Part shown: positions 1 through 6,423 of the stretch, piece by piece
Layout of the letters: every line of letters begins with the position of its first letter
Numbering within the stretch: position 1 is the first letter of the stretch
Notes under the pieces: generated by a model
Databases searched by the model: none
What the model was told of the DNA's origin: nothing
The model's input: the letters and a program-made list of their open reading frames with translations, nothing else
From: Cytobacillus dafuensis
GTDB taxonomy: Bacteria; Bacillota; Bacilli; Bacillales; Cytobacillaceae
Direction: 5' to 3'
Assembly: GCF_007995155.1 (NCBI RefSeq)
Contig: NZ_CP042593.1
Coordinates: forward strand, 1,592,001 to 1,656,000
Length of the DNA: 64,000 nucleotides
Made by a program: the position numbers and the translations under genes

Positions 1-413
1 AAGTGAACCCAACACAAAGTGAAGCATTGACGATGGTTGCGTGTCAAATCTTCGGAAATGATGCAACGATCGGTTTTGCGGCAAGCCAAGGAAACTTCGA
101 ATTAAATGTCTTTAAACCAGTCATTATCTTTAATCTTCTCCAGAGTATTCGTCTATTAGCTGATGGAATGAGATCATTCAATGAGAAATGTATGGTAGGC
201 TTAGAGGCAAATGAAGAGGTAATTGACGAACATGTGAAAAGGTCACTTATGCTTGTTACCGCGCTAAATCCACATATTGGATATGAAAAAGCTGCTGAAA
301 TTGCCAAGCTAGCTTTTAAAGAAAATAGTACATTAAAATCTGCTGCTTTAAAGTCCGGATATGTTACGAATGAGCAGTATGAAGAATGGGTTGATCCTAA
401 AAAGATGTTGTAA
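1..413 (+). CDS. fumC: Class II fumarate hydratase, C-terminal part (partial)
   Basis: This is the 3' end of a gene that begins before the window, read in frame from base 3. The first residues, VNPTQ, are the tail of the class II fumarase/aspartase signature (GSSxMPxKxNP), so the active-site loop lies at the window edge. About 136 residues remain: helical core residues and the small C-terminal domain, ending DPKKML. Known family role: reversible hydration of fumarate to L-malate in the TCA cycle, as a cytosolic homotetramer. The stop is TAA at 411-413. Aspartate ammonia-lyase is related, but the C-terminal motif [15 protein letters not shown] is typical of FumC. Confidence 0.9.
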   Translation, partial: VNPTQSEALTMVACQIFGNDATIGFAASQGNFELNVFKPVIIFNLLQSIRLLADGMRSFNEKCMVGLEANEEVIDEHVKRSLMLVTALNPHIGYEKAAEIAKLAFKENSTLKSAALKSGYVTNEQYEEWVDPKKML

Positions 414-474
414 TGTAAAATCGTAATGATTTTTCTAGAGAGCATTCTTTAATACTCTTCTCTAGCAATGAAAA

Positions 475-495
475 GGCCCCCATTTACTGGGGGCC
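475..495 (-). terminator. Intrinsic terminator of the SASP gene
   Basis: A perfect GGCCCCC/GGGGGCC stem with a 7-nt loop is followed on the minus strand by TTTT. It lies 37 bases after the SASP stop codon. On the plus strand no T run follows, so it probably serves the minus-strand gene. FumC is followed by its own weaker CTAGAGA...TCTCTAG dyad at about 435-465. Confidence 0.8.
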
Positions 496-531
496 AAGCC
501 ATATCATATTAAATTATATTAAACAAATTTA

Positions 532-750
532 TTAATGTTGAAAACCGCCAAGTTGTTGTTCAGCCATTTGCACTAGGCGTTTTGTAATTTCTCCTCCAAC
601 TGATCCGTTGGCACGAGATGTAGTATCAGCACCTAAGTTTACTCCAAATTCATTTGCAATTTCAAACTTCATTTGGTTAAGTGCTTGTGCTACTCCAGGT
701 ACAAGTAATTGGTTTGAGGAATCGCTTCTGTTAGATGTTTGGTTATTCAT
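532..750 (-). CDS. Alpha/beta-type small acid-soluble spore protein
   Basis: A 72-residue alpha/beta SASP, a protein that coats and protects DNA in the dormant forespore. Seen: the germination-protease (GPR) recognition stretch [10 protein letters not shown] with the expected cut between E30 and I31, and the DNA-binding C-terminal segment [17 protein letters not shown]. The start ATG follows GAGGAGATGAAACATT, a good ribosome binding site. A sigma-G-like promoter lies 137 bases upstream, and the leader contains a tRNA-like fold (separate entries). It is a paralogue of the SASP at 9599-9799: the C-terminal halves are nearly identical and the N-termini differ. B. subtilis has several such genes (sspA-D); which one this matches cannot be said. 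Confidence 0.95.
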   Translation of the reverse strand: MNNQTSNRSDSSNQLLVPGVAQALNQMKFEIANEFGVNLGADTTSRANGSVGGEITKRLVQMAEQQLGGFQH

Positions 751-782
751 AATGTTTCATCTCCTCATAATAATTTTAATAT

Positions 783-847
783 TGGTTGGGCTAGCCGGAA
801 TTGCACCGACACAAGTTAAACTTGTTACCTCTTCGTGGTTTAACCCA
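783..847 (-). ncRNA. tRNA-like element in the SASP leader (non-canonical, CCA-ended)
   Basis: On the minus strand a 7-bp acceptor-like stem pairs TGGGTTA (847-841) with TAGCCCA (793-787). It is followed by one unpaired A and an encoded CCA (785-783). Directly inside is a 5-bp T-arm, GTCGG/CCGGC, with a 7-nt loop TGCAATT; the canonical TTC is replaced by TGC. A third perfect hairpin, ACAAG-TTTAA-CTTGT (825-811), sits where the anticodon arm would be, and if given a 7-nt loop the triplet would be UUA. The D arm is reduced to ACC/GGT and no variable loop remains, so the total is 65 nt instead of about 76. It cannot be a normal elongator tRNA. B. cereus has a described pseudo-tRNA (tRNA-Other); relatedness is not established here. 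Confidence 0.55.
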
Positions 848-886
848 GCGGTTAGTAGTAAGCTGTATGTCCCTGTGTTTACTCTC

Positions 887-915
887 TATTATGTTTGTTT
901 TCGCGAAGATTATTC
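887..915 (-). promoter_or_regulatory. Sigma-G-like forespore promoter
   Basis: On the minus strand GAATA (915-911) is followed after exactly 17 bases by CATAATA (893-887). This fits the sigma-F/sigma-G pattern (GNATR, about 17, CATNNTA). It points at the SASP gene and would start a transcript near 880 that contains the tRNA-like element. Sigma-G control is the known rule for alpha/beta SASP genes. Confidence 0.6.
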
Positions 916-1018
916 TTGAAAAAATAGTGGGAATTGTTCCCTAATGAAAATTACATAACTATAGAAAGAGAAACGAACGCTATAAGTAAACGGAAGTTTT
1001 GTTAAGTCTAATTTCCTA

Positions 1019-1265
1019 GGCTGTTTTAAAGCTTAGTGTAGATAATGCTATTTTGTTGTTGATTGGAGCGGAAGGCGCGAGCTCCTCGAAAATGCTAACG
1101 CATTTCCTTCGTGCGGTGTTTATTCGAGGAAGATTTTTCAACGTCCTGCGGGAGAAGCGAGTCGAAGGAAGACCCCGCAGGAGCGATAGTGACGAGGAGG
1201 CTTCCGGACCGCCCGCGATCGCTAAGTGCCTACAGCGGAAATCAACAGGGAAGCTTAACATAGCC
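1019..1265 (+). mobile_element. R1 MITE-like element, copy A (complete)
   Basis: First of four copies of a G+C-rich 245-bp repeat. The ends are imperfect inverted repeats: GGCTGTTTTAAAGCTTAG on the left, and GAAGCTTAACATAGCC on the right, which reads GGCTATGTTAAGCTTC in reverse. It is flanked by near-identical 8-mers, ATTTCCTA (1011-1018) and ATTTCCCA (1266-1273), as expected for a target duplication. Internal marks: GGAGCGGAAGGCGCGAG, a CCTGCGGG...CCCGCAGG stem, and GCGGAAATCAACAGGG. Open frames inside lack ribosome binding sites. The GGCT ends and 8-bp duplication recall ISL3-family transposons; that parentage is an inference. Confidence 0.8.
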
Positions 1266-1322
1266 ATTTCCCAAAAGGCACGAAGCTAATTTCAAATTAT
1301 TTTGAACGGAGAGGAAAGAGAT

Positions 1323-1565
1323 ATGGCTTTTTGTCCAATTTGCAATGGATTTGAAGAAATTAAAATAGCTTGCTCCTCATGTGGAAATGCATTAATGGAT
1401 AATGGCAGGATCATGGATTATTATGATGATTACAGTCCATACATGCCTATTGATCAAATGAAAATGGAGGATGGTTACCCAGCAGATTATGAAAATAGAG
1501 AATGCCCACATTTATTAAAATGCGCTGTTTGTGGGATGAATGTGGTGAGGCTTATAAAAGAATAA
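1323..1565 (+). CDS. Small zinc-ribbon protein, unknown function
   Basis: An 80-residue protein with paired cysteine knuckles CPIC (near residue 4) and CSSC (near 20), and further C/H residues at CPH and CAVC near the C-terminus. This suggests one or two zinc-ribbon folds separated by an acidic, tyrosine-rich middle (DYYDDYSPY). I recognise no named family. The ATG at 1323 is chosen because GGAGAGGAAAGAG lies just upstream; an in-frame TTG at 1302 has no such site. The gene begins 57 bases after R1 copy A, so any promoter must lie inside or next to that repeat. The stop codon overlaps the following terminator. Confidence 0.75.
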   Translation: MAFCPICNGFEEIKIACSSCGNALMDNGRIMDYYDDYSPYMPIDQMKMEDGYPADYENRECPHLLKCAVCGMNVVRLIKE

Positions 1566-1611
1566 ACGAAAAAGGAACACCTTTTAAGAAGGGTTCCTTT
1601 TTCGTTTATTC
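1560..1611. terminator. Bidirectional terminator
   Basis: A 19-bp stem (GAATAAACGAAAAAGGAAC and its complement) with a 14-nt loop sits between convergent genes. It carries A and T runs within both arms. The stem includes the stop codon of the zinc-ribbon gene. Confidence 0.85.
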
Positions 1612-1640
1612 TACCATAATTAATCATTTGACAGATATAT

Positions 1641-1826
1641 TTACTCAGCTTTAAATGGTGGTTCTTCATGATAAAGCTCTCTAGCTTCCTCAATGTTCGT
1701 CGTTTCTTCCCTCATATGGACAGACCCGCCAGACATTCCTTCGTTAATCATTCGATCGATATCCATATAGGCCTTGTCTCTGCCCTGATGATGCGAATCC
1801 TCTTGTACTTTTTTATTTTTGGACAA
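1641..1826 (-). CDS. Small hydrophilic protein, unknown function
   Basis: A 61-residue, highly charged protein beginning MSKNKKVQEDSHHQGRDKAY, with no membrane segment and no cysteine. The start is set to TTG at 1826 because AAAGGAGGAATCAACA precedes it directly. A longer frame to 1886 exists but its ATG has no ribosome binding site. The gene sits between the bidirectional terminator and yheE and is probably expressed alone or after yheE. I do not recognise the family. Its size, charge and neighbours suggest a sporulation-associated protein, which is only a guess. Confidence 0.7.
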   Translation of the reverse strand: MSKNKKVQEDSHHQGRDKAYMDIDRMINEGMSGGSVHMREETTNIEEARELYHEEPPFKAE

Positions 1827-1888
1827 TGTTGATTCCTCCTTTGACCGTTTAAGATATTTTTCCAAAGAAGGTTCCGAAACATACAAAA

Positions 1889-2101
1889 TTATTGATCATA
1901 TACATGGAAAAGCATCAATTCATGAATTTGGTCCATTAGCTGAATTTCATCTTCTCCATTTGGAGTAGCGGATGTCCATTCAATTTTTCCATTTTGATGA
2001 TAAATTCCATTAAACATTTGCTTATTATAGTAAAATGAAAACTTCCATCCTGGCAATTGTTTATTTTCGTATAATGGCTTGTATTGAAAATGTGTTAACA
2101 A
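1889..2101 (-). CDS. yheE: YheE-like protein (DUF5342 type)
   Basis: A 70-residue soluble protein beginning MLTHFQYKPLYENKQLPGW, matching my memory of the short YheE family found beside yheD/yheC in Bacillus. It is rich in aromatic residues with alternating beta-strand character, and has no signal or membrane segment. The start is TTG at 2101 behind AAAGGGGGCAGCGA. Function is unknown. In this genome R3 copy 1 and a micro-gene separate it from the yheCD array. Confidence 0.7.
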   Translation of the reverse strand: MLTHFQYKPLYENKQLPGWKFSFYYNKQMFNGIYHQNGKIEWTSATPNGEDEIQLMDQIHELMLFHVYDQ

Positions 2102-2221
2102 ATCGCTGCCCCCTTTAATACCATTTTACCCAATCTTGTCAAACAACCCAATAAAAATTGTTGCAATTTTAATCCAGTTTAATTCCTTATTAACAGGGGA
2201 ATAAGAAGAATGTACAATTGT

Positions 2222-2493
2222 TTATCGCAGATTAACGGGCAGTAAGACCCCCACTTCAAGGTTGCGAGAGATCAAAGAAACCTAAGTGGTGGATCAACTG
2301 CCCGTAAAGGCCCGACGACGGACACGATGTCCTAGTCAGGCGAAAGCCACAGGACGTTGCGTTTTGAGCGTGATTGGTAACTAACCATCAGTGGGGGATG
2401 AAAGCCGACTAAGAACGCCACGTCCTGTGGCAACGTCGGCACTAGCACGTCCTATGCGTCGGAAAACCCCCACTGATGGAAGTTTCACTTTAT
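2222..2493 (+). repeat. R3 structured repeat, copy 1 (long form)
   Basis: Starts TTATCGCAGATTAACGGGCAG and ends GGAAGTTTCACTTTA, both shared by all four R3 copies. The first module is an ACGGGCAGT/ACTGCCCGT stem enclosing an inner CCCCCACTTCAAGG...CCTAAGTGG hairpin. The last module is CCATCAGTGGGGG paired with CCCCCACTGATGG. Between and inside these lie variable CCAC-TGTGG palindromic cassettes. No coding capacity is apparent. It occupies most of the 415-base gap upstream of the 2517 micro-gene. Confidence 0.8.
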
Positions 2494-2516
2494 GTACAAA
2501 TAGGAGGATGCCTTAG

Positions 2517-2648
2517 ATGAATAGAAATAAAGTAGCATTGACGACATTAGCATTGGGAACCGCTTATTTATTAAGAAATGATAAATCTCGTCAAAAATTA
2601 AAAAAGCAATTTCGTTCATTCGCTGGTCCGTCCAAAAGAAGGAGATAA
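2517..2648 (+). CDS. 43-residue basic micro-protein (DUF3918-like)
   Basis: A short gene encoding MNRNKVALTTLALGTAYLLR followed by a strongly basic tail ending PSKRRR. One short hydrophobic stretch (residues 6-20) is followed by K/R-rich sequence. This resembles the DUF3918 micro-proteins of Bacillus, though a family search was not possible. TAGGAGGATG lies 8 bases before the ATG, and a strong terminator follows the stop, so it looks like an independent transcription unit. Function unknown. Confidence 0.7.
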   Translation: MNRNKVALTTLALGTAYLLRNDKSRQKLKKQFRSFAGPSKRRR

Positions 2649-2656
2649 ATAAAAAC

Positions 2657-2689
2657 GTAAGCCCGGTTTTAAAAAGATATCGGGCTTAC
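2657..2689 (+). terminator. Terminator of the micro-gene
   Basis: GTAAGCCCG and CGGGCTTAC pair around a 15-nt loop, 8 bases after the micro-gene stop. The downstream T run is weak because repeat R2 begins immediately. Confidence 0.65.
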
Positions 2690-2797
2690 TTGGCTAATAG
2701 GAAAGTTTAAGTTTATTAACGTACTAAAGTAAACTGTGTATTCAATTAAATATCTGCTAATAAGATCGAATAAGAAAAACTAAGGCATTCGCCAAGT
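2690..2797 (+). repeat. R2 repeat, copy 1 (3'-truncated)
   Basis: Shares with the other R2 copies TTGGCTAATAGGAAAGTTTA, a middle TTCAATTAAATATCTGCTAA and TAAGATCGNATAAGAAAAAC. It then breaks off at TAAGGCATTCGCCAAG, so the second arm of the usual terminal hairpin is missing. It lies at the 3' end of the yheCD array. Confidence 0.75.
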
Positions 2798-2811
2798 TCT
2801 TCAAAAAGAGA

Positions 2812-3987
2812 TTATCTTAAGCCAGCGAACTCAAAGAAAAGCTGAGTAAGTGAATGAATTCGATTCTTCTCAATTTCTTCTTCATCAAATTGCATTGGTT
2901 TTGAGTTAATTTCGTAAATGACATACTTCCCGTTAGAAGATATACCAGCATCAATTGAAAATTCTCCAAAAAAACCCATTTCTTCTGACAAAAGAAGACC
3001 GATACGATCTGCAGTATCTGCAAAAAATTGATCATGTTCCTTCGTTTGAATATGATGATAGGGAATTAAAAGACCGCCATTAGGTATATGTGTAGTAATT
3101 TCCTGTTTCTGAGATTGTCTAATGCCAATTCCAGTCGGCTGATATCTATTCTTTGAAAAATGAACGAGTACACGGAAATCAAAACGCTTACCTTTATATA
3201 ATAATGGAGTAATAGCCTCTTGAGCGATATATGTCTTTTCTAAAAGCTTCGAACCCCACTCTGCCCAAAATGAAGGGAAATCTTTAAATGCATAACAATT
3301 TTTTAAGCCATTCATTTTGATAGATCCATCCTGATTCAAATAGATCTTATAGATACCACTCCCCTTTGATCCAAGTGCTGGTTTTAAATATAGACTATTA
3401 TATTTGTTTAGGAGCTGAAGTAGTGAGGATTCTTCAGCAGCCATAATGGTTTCAGGAATGAATGGCTGAAGAAAAGGGTCTCGAGATAACAATTGATTAA
3501 CCTCAAACTTATTAAGAAAAAAGGCATTAAAAAAGGGAATTTTTTTACTTTGAAAATAATGATAGGTTTGATAAAAAGAAATAGATTTTTCTTGTGTTCG
3601 AAAGGGAACACGATTATAGACAACATGGGGAAGAGGACATTTTACAGGAAACCATTTATCCTCATTTGGGACGTAAATAAAACCGTTTAGACTATCAGAA
3701 ATATTTTGAGGAGTGAAAACGACGGAAATTCCGCCGTTTTTTAAGATTTCTTTCTGCAGCTCTTTAAATAATTGTCCATTTCCTATGACGTCATTACTCT
3801 TATTTCTTCCTGTTAGAATGCCGATTAGTGGAATGGAATTAATTGTGTCGACGCTAAAGGCAAGAAGATTTTCTGCTGGAATTGTATGATATTTTTTCAC
3901 TTGGTGCAGATTGCTGCCAATCGTTATGAGCTTTTCTTTAGAATGAGTAAACCATTCTTTATTCTCTAAGGAATAATATAAATTCAT
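2812..3987 (-). CDS. YheC/YheD-type spore ATP-grasp protein (fourth of four)
   Basis: A 391-residue protein of the YheC/YheD endospore-coat-associated family. ATP-grasp signs are YLKPALGSKGSGIYKIY (near residue 200) and the metal-binding C-terminal EINSKP motif. The family fold ligates a carboxyl-phosphate to an amine; the substrate is unknown. The N-terminal region keeps the PLIGILTG element shared with the YheD-like paralogues. ATGA overlaps the preceding gene (3984-3987), so translation is coupled. The site AGAGGAAG precedes the ATG. It diverges most from the others at the C-terminus, where EINSKPMQ replaces the usual NSKPGR. Likely expressed during sporulation, by analogy with B. subtilis. 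Confidence 0.85.
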   Translation of the reverse strand: MNLYYSLENKEWFTHSKEKLITIGSNLHQVKKYHTIPAENLLAFSVDTINSIPLIGILTGRNKSNDVIGNGQLFKELQKEILKNGGISVVFTPQNISDSLNGFIYVPNEDKWFPVKCPLPHVVYNRVPFRTQEKSISFYQTYHYFQSKKIPFFNAFFLNKFEVNQLLSRDPFLQPFIPETIMAAEESSLLQLLNKYNSLYLKPALGSKGSGIYKIYLNQDGSIKMNGLKNCYAFKDFPSFWAEWGSKLLEKTYIAQEAITPLLYKGKRFDFRVLVHFSKNRYQPTGIGIRQSQKQEITTHIPNGGLLIPYHHIQTKEHDQFFADTADRIGLLLSEEMGFFGEFSIDAGISSNGKYVIYEINSKPMQFDEEEIEKNRIHSLTQLFFEFAGLR

Positions 3988-5351
3988 TTAAAAACTTCCT
4001 CTGGACTAGTAATAGCTCTTTCAGCAAGAAATACTGCAAAAGAAAGTGAAAGTTTCCTAGTAAGAAAATCGAAATCCTTTAGCTGAGGATGTTTGAAAAT
4101 AGATCTTCCAGGCTTTGAGTTTGCTTCAAATAGCCAGACGTTCCCTTTTCGATCCAGTCCGAGGTCAAAGCCTATTTCACCAATGATTCCCTCTATATTC
4201 TCTTCTAGAGCTTTACTCAATGAAAGGGCAGCTTCTTCTAATTTTGATTCCGCTAGAATTTGTTCTTCCATGGAAGTAAATACTTCGGAAATTGTTTTTA
4301 TTACTCCACCACTGTTGACATGTGTTGTCACACTTCCAGCCCCCGCAATCTTAGCAGCAATTGCTGTAACAACCCAGTTGCCATGGTCATCTTTATTTGT
4401 ATGAATTCGAAAATCTAGTGGTCGACCTTCTGTTCGAATCAAATGAATCCCCTGCTGGATAAGCATTCGGTTTAGTTTTTTTCCTGCAAAGACTTGGCTC
4501 ATTAAGGATTCTAAGCTGCTATACTTTTGGAGTTTATTTTCACCAAGATGATCACGGAAGCGACAATAATAGAAACCCTCTGCTTTATTGTATAAAATTT
4601 GATGAATTCCTAGACCGAGACTTCCATTTACGGGCTTAATATAAACATGACCGTATTCTGCAAGCATTCTTTCTATTCCTGAAAAAGACGTAAAGGAATG
4701 TGTTTCTGGCAAATACATTGAAATTTGATCATTTTGAAGAAGCCTTTCATATACATCAAGCTTATTGAAAAAGCCAGGGTTATACCATGGGATTAAATAT
4801 TCTATTTGCAACCGTTCTTTAACTTTTTTTTGTTCGGTCAGCCGTTCACTTTTTCGATTTGGCAGACGATCGTATATAACATTAGGAAAGGGAACTTCAT
4901 AAATCTCCCAGCCATCTTTTTGATAAAATAATCCCTGTATTGTTCCATCTTCCCAATTAATATGCTGTTCACCGAATACAAATGGTAAAGCACCTACTGA
5001 CTTTTTGACAGAAAGCAATTTAGCGAAAAACATACTTCTCTCTCCTATTGGTCTCATTGGAAAGAATGTAAAGCCTGATGTGAATATACCTACAAGCGGG
5101 CCAAGGAATAAGGTTTCATTATCAGTGAATAAATGAAGTGGAACATTCATATTTGGGAATTTAAGTTGATCTGCTACATCTTTACTTAAACTAATAACAT
5201 TTCTGCCGCTTGGTTGATATTCAATTAATATATCAATTGAGTGAGAACCAAACGCTAACTTCGATAATTTCTTTTTATGGTTAAAATCTTTTGGAATACG
5301 GACTTTTTGGGAGATGTCGTGAAGAATTTCTACTTGATATTGTCGTCTCAT
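3984..5351 (-). CDS. YheD-like spore coat-associated ATP-grasp protein (third of four)
   Basis: A 455-residue protein, close to the size I recall for B. subtilis YheD. Order: an N-terminal domain of about 140 residues ending in FLGPLVGIFTSG, a linker with VIYDRLPNRKSE, then ATP-grasp with YIKPVNGSLGLGIHQI and the terminal WLFEANSKPGRS. Known only as a spore-coat-associated protein; the reaction is unproven. AAAGGAG lies 9 bases before the ATG. The 3' end overlaps the next gene by ATGA, and 13 bases separate it from the gene upstream, so all four ATP-grasp genes form one operon read leftward. Confidence 0.88.
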   Translation of the reverse strand: MRRQYQVEILHDISQKVRIPKDFNHKKKLSKLAFGSHSIDILIEYQPSGRNVISLSKDVADQLKFPNMNVPLHLFTDNETLFLGPLVGIFTSGFTFFPMRPIGERSMFFAKLLSVKKSVGALPFVFGEQHINWEDGTIQGLFYQKDGWEIYEVPFPNVIYDRLPNRKSERLTEQKKVKERLQIEYLIPWYNPGFFNKLDVYERLLQNDQISMYLPETHSFTSFSGIERMLAEYGHVYIKPVNGSLGLGIHQILYNKAEGFYYCRFRDHLGENKLQKYSSLESLMSQVFAGKKLNRMLIQQGIHLIRTEGRPLDFRIHTNKDDHGNWVVTAIAAKIAGAGSVTTHVNSGGVIKTISEVFTSMEEQILAESKLEEAALSLSKALEENIEGIIGEIGFDLGLDRKGNVWLFEANSKPGRSIFKHPQLKDFDFLTRKLSLSFAVFLAERAITSPEEVFK

Positions 5352-5364
5352 TTGAAAGTCTCCT

Positions 5365-6423
5365 TTATTTTACTAATGTTTTCCCATAAAGAAGGGGTGC
5401 GGTATATAATTTTTCCTCAAGAAAAGGATTGATTGTTAAAGCCACTTTTCGACCAGGCTTAGAATTAATATCAAGAATCCAAATGGAATGATCTTTACTT
5501 ACACCCAAATCTATACCTAATTCAAAGAGTGGGGGGAAATTCTGTTCCAGAATAATGGGCATGCTATCAAGTATGTCGCTCATCTCTTGAACTAAATACT
5601 CTTTTTCTGAAACAGAAAACGATTCAATCCAAGTTTCAAATGGGGAAATAGTTCCGCCTGCACTTACATTAGAAACTATGCCATCCTGCTTTCCAGTTCG
5701 TATCCCTTTTGTAATCACATGCCAATTTCCATATTCATCCTTTTGTAATAAAACCCTAATATCAAAGGGCTGATTGTTTTCATTTGTGAGCTCCTTGTAT
5801 TCCTGAACAAGATAACTACGATCTTTGATAAGGTAATTAATCCATGCAATTGCTTTATCTTCATAAGGAAAAGTTCGGGTTATTGACTTTTTTTGTTTAT
5901 CTGTTTTCACAATTATTTCATTATTCTTTTTCTCTAAATAATAAATTCCTCGACCTTGTGAGCCGCTTATCGGTTTGATCATGACTGGCTTATGAGGAAT
6001 AAGCCGGTGAACGATACTTTCACCTGAAGTTACAAGCTTTGAAGGCAATAAATATGGTGACAATTTCGAATTTGCAAGAGCATTGTATAAATCTAATTTA
6101 TTCGGCAGTCCATGGCCTAAAAAGAGGAGATCGTTTCTTGTTTTTAACCATTTTACAATCGCTTTACACTGTTTGGAGTGAGTATCTTCCCCGTAAAAAC
6201 AGCGGTCATAGAGGATTTTTGGTATGGGAAATTCACTTGGCATCCATTCATTTGTAAGTGGGTTAAATTTGTCACCGTGCACCTTTTCTGAATTTGGAAT
6301 AATATTAGAGGGGATAAACCGGAAGCATTCAATATCGAGTAGGTGTGCACGTTTTGCAATTTCCATGAAATATGTTTTTTCATTATTTGTGTGTAAGGTT
6401 AACAGTCCGAATGAAAGCATCAT
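5365..6423 (-). CDS. YheC-like spore coat-associated ATP-grasp protein (second of four)
   Basis: A 352-residue protein, the size class of B. subtilis YheC. It lacks the long N-terminal domain of its neighbours and starts directly at the FGLLTL element. ATP-grasp motifs: IKPISGSQGRGIYYLE (near residue 145) and WILDINSKPGRK at the end. Start: AAGGAGGTATGAATGATG; the first ATG overlaps the stop of the preceding gene as ATGA, indicating translational coupling. Two adjacent ATGs are possible and change the N-terminus by one residue. Role in the spore coat is by family only. Confidence 0.88.
   Translation of the reverse strand: MMLSFGLLTLHTNNEKTYFMEIAKRAHLLDIECFRFIPSNIIPNSEKVHGDKFNPLTNEWMPSEFPIPKILYDRCFYGEDTHSKQCKAIVKWLKTRNDLLFLGHGLPNKLDLYNALANSKLSPYLLPSKLVTSGESIVHRLIPHKPVMIKPISGSQGRGIYYLEKKNNEIIVKTDKQKKSITRTFPYEDKAIAWINYLIKDRSYLVQEYKELTNENNQPFDIRVLLQKDEYGNWHVITKGIRTGKQDGIVSNVSAGGTISPFETWIESFSVSEKEYLVQEMSDILDSMPIILEQNFPPLFELGIDLGVSKDHSIWILDINSKPGRKVALTINPFLEEKLYTAPLLYGKTLVK

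Noticed and set aside
44..445. Minus-strand open frame over fumC
   Set aside because: It is a mirror frame of a clearly coding region; no family resemblance and no start signal.
783..847. Cobalamin, c-di-AMP or other known riboswitch in the SASP leader
   Set aside because: I could not match the conserved cores of these classes. The acceptor stem, T-arm and CCA order fits a tRNA-like fold better.
608..919. Open frame on the plus strand over the SASP leader
   Set aside because: It is antisense to the SASP gene and runs through the tRNA-like fold and promoter. There is no ribosome binding site.
1053..1289. Similar open frames inside the R1 copies (also at 30946, 51322, 59683)
   Set aside because: The same frame is open in several copies only because they are copies of one repeat. 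There is no ribosome binding site, the opposite strand is also open, small indels in copies C and D shift the frame, and the composition is unlike the neighbouring genes.
2222..2493. Possible CRISPR array or riboswitch in R3
   Set aside because: Repeats within the element are palindromic cassettes of uneven spacing without unique spacers of constant length. No cas genes are present, and copies lie at gene 3' ends as well as upstream of genes.
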